From: Bradyrhizobium sp. 1(2017)
GTDB lineage: Bacteria > Pseudomonadota > Alphaproteobacteria > Rhizobiales > Xanthobacteraceae
DNA: 64,000 nt
Reading direction: 5' to 3'
NCBI RefSeq assembly: GCF_011602485.2
Contig: NZ_CP050022.2
Coordinates: 6,964,001-7,028,000 of the forward strand
Part shown: positions 61,495 through 64,000 of the stretch, piece after piece
How the letters are laid out: every line of letters begins with the position of its first letter
Numbering within the stretch: the stretch's first letter is position 1
Translations under genes and position numbers: made by a program
The notes under the pieces: model-generated
Seen by the model: the letters and a program-made list of their open reading frames with translations, nothing else
What the model was told of the DNA's origin: nothing
Database searches by the model: none

Positions 61495-62331
61495 TCAGCT
61501 TGCCCAATTCTCTCGAAACTCGGGAAACAGCGTCAGGCCCCCGCAAGCGTAGATAGTCTGCCCGGTGATGTAGCTCGCCTCGTCCGAGGCGAGGAAGGCG
61601 AACACGGCGGCGATCTCTTCCGGCGTGCCGACGCGCCCCATGGGAATGTGGGAGGTCACGACGCCGCGCTTCTCCGGGTCGCCGGTCCAGGCCGCATTGA
61701 TCGGCGTGTCGATCGCACCCGGGCCGACCGCATTGACGCGGATGCCTTGGCCGGCGAATTCCAGCGCCAGCGTGCGCGTCAGATTGGCCATGCCGCCCTT
61801 GCTGATCGAGTAAGCGAGATAGCCGGGCTTCGGGATGATCTGGTGCACGCTGGAGCAATTGATGATGCTGCCGCCTCCGCCCCGCGCGACGAAATGCGCG
61901 AGCGCCTTCTGCGCGCACAGCACGGCGCCGTTGAGATTGACGTCGATGATGCGGCGATAGGTTTCGACATCGAGCGCATCGCTCGGCGATTCCCGCTGGA
62001 AGCCGGCATTGTTGACGAGACAGTCGAGGCGCTTCCAGCGCGAAAGGACCGTCTCGAACATCGCCGCGATGTCCTGCTCGCTGCCGACATCGGCCTTGAC
62101 GATGATGTGATCGGCCTCGCCGTGTCCGCGGTCGGCGGACGCCGTCCGCGCGAGCGCGAGCGTCTCCTCGGCCCCTCCGGGACTACCGAAATAATTGATG
62201 GCGACGGTCGCCCCTTCCTGGGCCAGCCGGATGGCGACGGCGCGGCCGATGCCCTGGGAGGCGCCGGTCACCAGCGCGTACTGGCCGGCGAGACGCGAGG
62301 CAAAGGAGCTTGAGCGATCGGTGTGGGGCAT
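61495..62331 (-). CDS. SDR-family oxidoreductase (glucose 1-dehydrogenase-like)
   Basis: A 278-residue classical SDR. The cofactor loop is TGASQGIGRAVAIRLAQEGA, with NNAG near 108 and the active site Ser in CSSVHQ and Tyr/Lys in GYLAYSISKGG. The C-terminus SYITGQTIYACGGLTLFPEF matches members annotated as glucose 1-dehydrogenases or 3-oxoacyl-ACP reductases. Ser/Tyr after strand two (NYFGS) favours NADP. The start MPHTDRSSS has GGAG 8 bases upstream. The substrate is not identifiable. Confidence 0.92.
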   Translation of the reverse strand: MPHTDRSSSFASRLAGQYALVTGASQGIGRAVAIRLAQEGATVAINYFGSPGGAEETLALARTASADRGHGEADHIIVKADVGSEQDIAAMFETVLSRWKRLDCLVNNAGFQRESPSDALDVETYRRIIDVNLNGAVLCAQKALAHFVARGGGGSIINCSSVHQIIPKPGYLAYSISKGGMANLTRTLALEFAGQGIRVNAVGPGAIDTPINAAWTGDPEKRGVVTSHIPMGRVGTPEEIAAVFAFLASDEASYITGQTIYACGGLTLFPEFRENWAS

Positions 62332-62404
62332 GAGTGATCTCCAGGGATGCCTGATCATCGGCGGAACCGGCGCTTTGTTCCATCCCTCGATGCATTGCTG
62401 CGAT

Positions 62405-63724
62405 TCATTGGGCGTTGCGGGCGCGCGTCAGGGTTAGGATCTGGTACAGGATGATGGCGCCGAAGGTTGCTGTGCCGATCCCGCCGATCGTGAATGCACC
62501 GAATTTGAGCGTGAGATCGCCGGCGCCTGCGGTGAGCGCCACCGCGACGGTGATCAGGTTCGCGGGATCTGCAAAGTCGACCTTGTTCTCGACCCAGATC
62601 CGGCCGGCCATCGCCGCAATCAACCCGAACAGCACGATCGAGAGGCCGCCGATGACGGGCCCCGGGATCGACAGGATCAGCGCGCCGAATTTCGGCGAGA
62701 AGCCGAGCAGGATCGACACAATGGCCGCGAAGGCGAACAACAAGGTGGAATAGACCTTCGTCGCCGCCATGACGCCGATGTTCTCGGCATAGGTCGTGAC
62801 GCCGGTGCCGCCGCCGCATGCCGCCACGATGGTCGCGAGGCTGTCCGCGAACAGGGCGCGGCCGAGATAGCGATCGAGGCTCCGGCCCGTCATCGCGCCG
62901 ACGGCCTTGATGTGACCGAGGTTCTCGGCGACGAGGATGACCGCGACGGGCGCAATCAGGAAGATTGCATCGGCCTGGAACGTCGGCGTGGTGAAGCTGG
63001 GCATCCCGAACCACGACGCCGCCGAGAGTTGCGCGAAATCGATCGGCTTGCCGAAGCCGAGGCCGTTCGCGAACAGCAAGTACAAGAGATATCCGCCGAT
63101 TGCGCCGACAATGATCGGCAGCCGGCGCCACAGACCCGGCGCGGCAACGGCAACCACGCCGATGATCAGAACGGTCGCGAGCCCGATCCAGGTGTCGAAA
63201 GTCCCGGCGCTCACCGCCTTGACCGCCACGGGTGCCAGGTTGAGGCCGATCGCGGCGACCACGGCGCCGGTGACGGCGGGCGGTAGCAGCCTTTCGACCC
63301 AGCCGACCCCCGACCACATCACGACCAGCGAAATCAGGCCGTAAAGCACGCCGGCTCCGACAATGCCGCCGAGCGCCACCGACAAGTTGGGATTCGGTCC
63401 CTGCCCCGCATAGCCGGTGGCGGCAATGACGACGGCGATGAATGCGAAGCTCGAGCCGAGATAGCTCGGCACGCGCCCCGCGACGATCACGAAAAAGATC
63501 AGCGTGCCGACGCCGGAGAACAGGACCGCAACATTGGGATCGAACCCCATCAGCAGCGGCGCGATGATCGTCGAGCCCGACATGGCGACGCAATGCTGGA
63601 GACCCGAGACGACGGTCTGGCCCCAGGGCAGCCGCTCCTCCGGCATGATCACGCCCGAGGTCTTGAGCTTCCAGCGTGGAAAATAGCCTCGCGTTTGCTC
63701 GTCGGAGCTTCTTGCAGTCCCCAT
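62405..63724 (-). CDS. Uracil/xanthine family permease (NCS2/NAT)
   Basis: A 439-residue inner-membrane nucleobase transporter with twelve to fourteen helices. Family marks are LQHCVAMSGSTIIAPLLMGFDPNVAVLFSGVGTLIFF and GRVPSYLGSSFAFIAVV, with the NAT-type stretch VTTYAENIGVMAATKVYSTLLF near the middle and IGGLSIVLFGLIAAMAGRIWVEN near the end. It resembles UraA/RutG, so uracil is the best guess, but xanthine cannot be excluded. No rut or other pyrimidine-degradation gene is adjacent. It is divergent from dctA. Confidence 0.94.
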   Translation of the reverse strand: MGTARSSDEQTRGYFPRWKLKTSGVIMPEERLPWGQTVVSGLQHCVAMSGSTIIAPLLMGFDPNVAVLFSGVGTLIFFVIVAGRVPSYLGSSFAFIAVVIAATGYAGQGPNPNLSVALGGIVGAGVLYGLISLVVMWSGVGWVERLLPPAVTGAVVAAIGLNLAPVAVKAVSAGTFDTWIGLATVLIIGVVAVAAPGLWRRLPIIVGAIGGYLLYLLFANGLGFGKPIDFAQLSAASWFGMPSFTTPTFQADAIFLIAPVAVILVAENLGHIKAVGAMTGRSLDRYLGRALFADSLATIVAACGGGTGVTTYAENIGVMAATKVYSTLLFAFAAIVSILLGFSPKFGALILSIPGPVIGGLSIVLFGLIAAMAGRIWVENKVDFADPANLITVAVALTAGAGDLTLKFGAFTIGGIGTATFGAIILYQILTLTRARNAQ

Positions 63725-63820
63725 GTTCCCCCCAGTTGCGGTGCAGCCGATCGATGTTCGTGCGATCCGACAAAAATGTGATTGTCACTTCTGCGGCGGC
63801 CATCACATGGTGCAGGTCAA

Positions 63821-63838
63821 GCAGGAGCCAAATCCTGC
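63821..63838. promoter_or_regulatory. Inverted repeat in the divergent uracil permease-dctA region
   Basis: GCAGGA-N6-TCCTGC (6-bp perfect arms) lies 28 bases before the dctA ATG. It could be a regulator site; no -12/-24 element of the sigma-54 type known for rhizobial dctA was recognised in this 142-base region. Confidence 0.3.
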
Positions 63839-63866
63839 AAGATCAATGCGTTCCGGGGCACACTCT

Positions 63867-64000
63867 ATGACACAAGTCGCGATCCAGCCAGCCGCCCTCC
63901 GCCGGCGCCAGCCCTGGTACAAGATCCTCTACATCCAGGTCCTGATCGCGATCGCGCTCGGCGTGCTCATCGGCCACCTCTATCCCGATCTCGGCAAGGC
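63867..64000 (+). CDS. dctA: C4-dicarboxylate transporter DctA, N-terminal part
   Basis: Only the first 44 residues are inside the window. They read MTQVAIQPAALRRRQPWYKI followed by LYIQVLIAIALGVLIGHLYP, the usual start of DctA, the inner-membrane symporter importing succinate, malate and fumarate, the carbon sources of bacteroids. An in-frame ATG seven codons upstream is an alternative start. The rest of the gene continues past the window end. Confidence 0.88.
   Translation, partial: MTQVAIQPAALRRRQPWYKILYIQVLIAIALGVLIGHLYPDLGK

Overview
The window is GC-rich, tightly packed chromosomal DNA of an alphaproteobacterium, most likely Bradyrhizobium or a close relative (Nitrobacteraceae). The case rests on several things together: a complete tolQRAB/pal/ybgF set, a DUF1036 gene overlapping pyk, a GapR (DUF2312) gene beside DUF1244, an Flp-type pilin, an ECF sigma factor with a DGPF/YCII partner, and several families of palindromic intergenic repeats. 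No rRNA, tRNA, CRISPR array, insertion sequence or phage gene was seen. Genus assignment is inference; no database search was possible.

Layout. 1-8 kb: tail of a Fis-type regulator, two secreted murein-related proteins (L,D-transpeptidase and DUF882 peptidase-like), a class III cyclase with TPR repeats, gapR and DUF1244. 8-18.4 kb: DUF1036-pyk, TetR regulator, PAP2 phosphatase, Flp pilin, a polytopic membrane protein, an ABC-type binding protein, a sensor cyclase and an alpha/beta hydrolase. 18.7-31.2 kb: one long minus-strand block, tolQ-tolR-tolA-tolB, then a GGDEF/EAL protein and a FeeM-like acyltransferase, then pal-ybgF-tilS-ftsH. The two signalling/acyltransferase genes split tolB from pal. 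31.7-46.7 kb: a mosaic of small metabolic and regulatory units: two SDRs, cysE, a fatty-acid desaturase, a TetR/DUF2852 pair with matched operators, two YCII proteins, a soluble triple-PAS chemoreceptor, lipoproteins, and an ECF42-like sigma/YCII/SRPBCC/VOC group. 46.9-64 kb: a TetR/glutathione-transferase divergon, a PQQ alcohol dehydrogenase-cytochrome c-binding protein operon with a lanthanide-type Asp-Phe-Asp site, a hydantoinase/oxoprolinase-TRAP transporter operon, a sirtuin, a KefB-type antiporter, an SDR, a uracil/xanthine permease and the start of dctA.

How the genes work together. The Tol-Pal block links envelope constriction, a periplasmic coordinator (YbgF/CpoB), tRNA-Ile modification and the membrane protease FtsH. 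The PQQ operon looks like a xoxF-xoxG-xoxJ equivalent: periplasmic alcohol oxidation passed to a dedicated cytochrome. The hyuA-hyuB-dctP-dctQ-dctM operon probably imports an organic acid or cyclic amide and hydrolyses it. Three TetR genes each have a readable operator. Two of these are unusually clear: a 19-bp element shared by a TetR gene and the DUF2852 gene, and a pair of 24-bp sites in inverted orientation between a TetR gene and a glutathione transferase.

Most worth a second look: the two TetR operator systems, the lanthanide-type dehydrogenase, the promoter-to-terminator small RNA candidate near 33.6-33.8 kb, the tolB/pal interruption, and an SDR whose catalytic tyrosine is phenylalanine.
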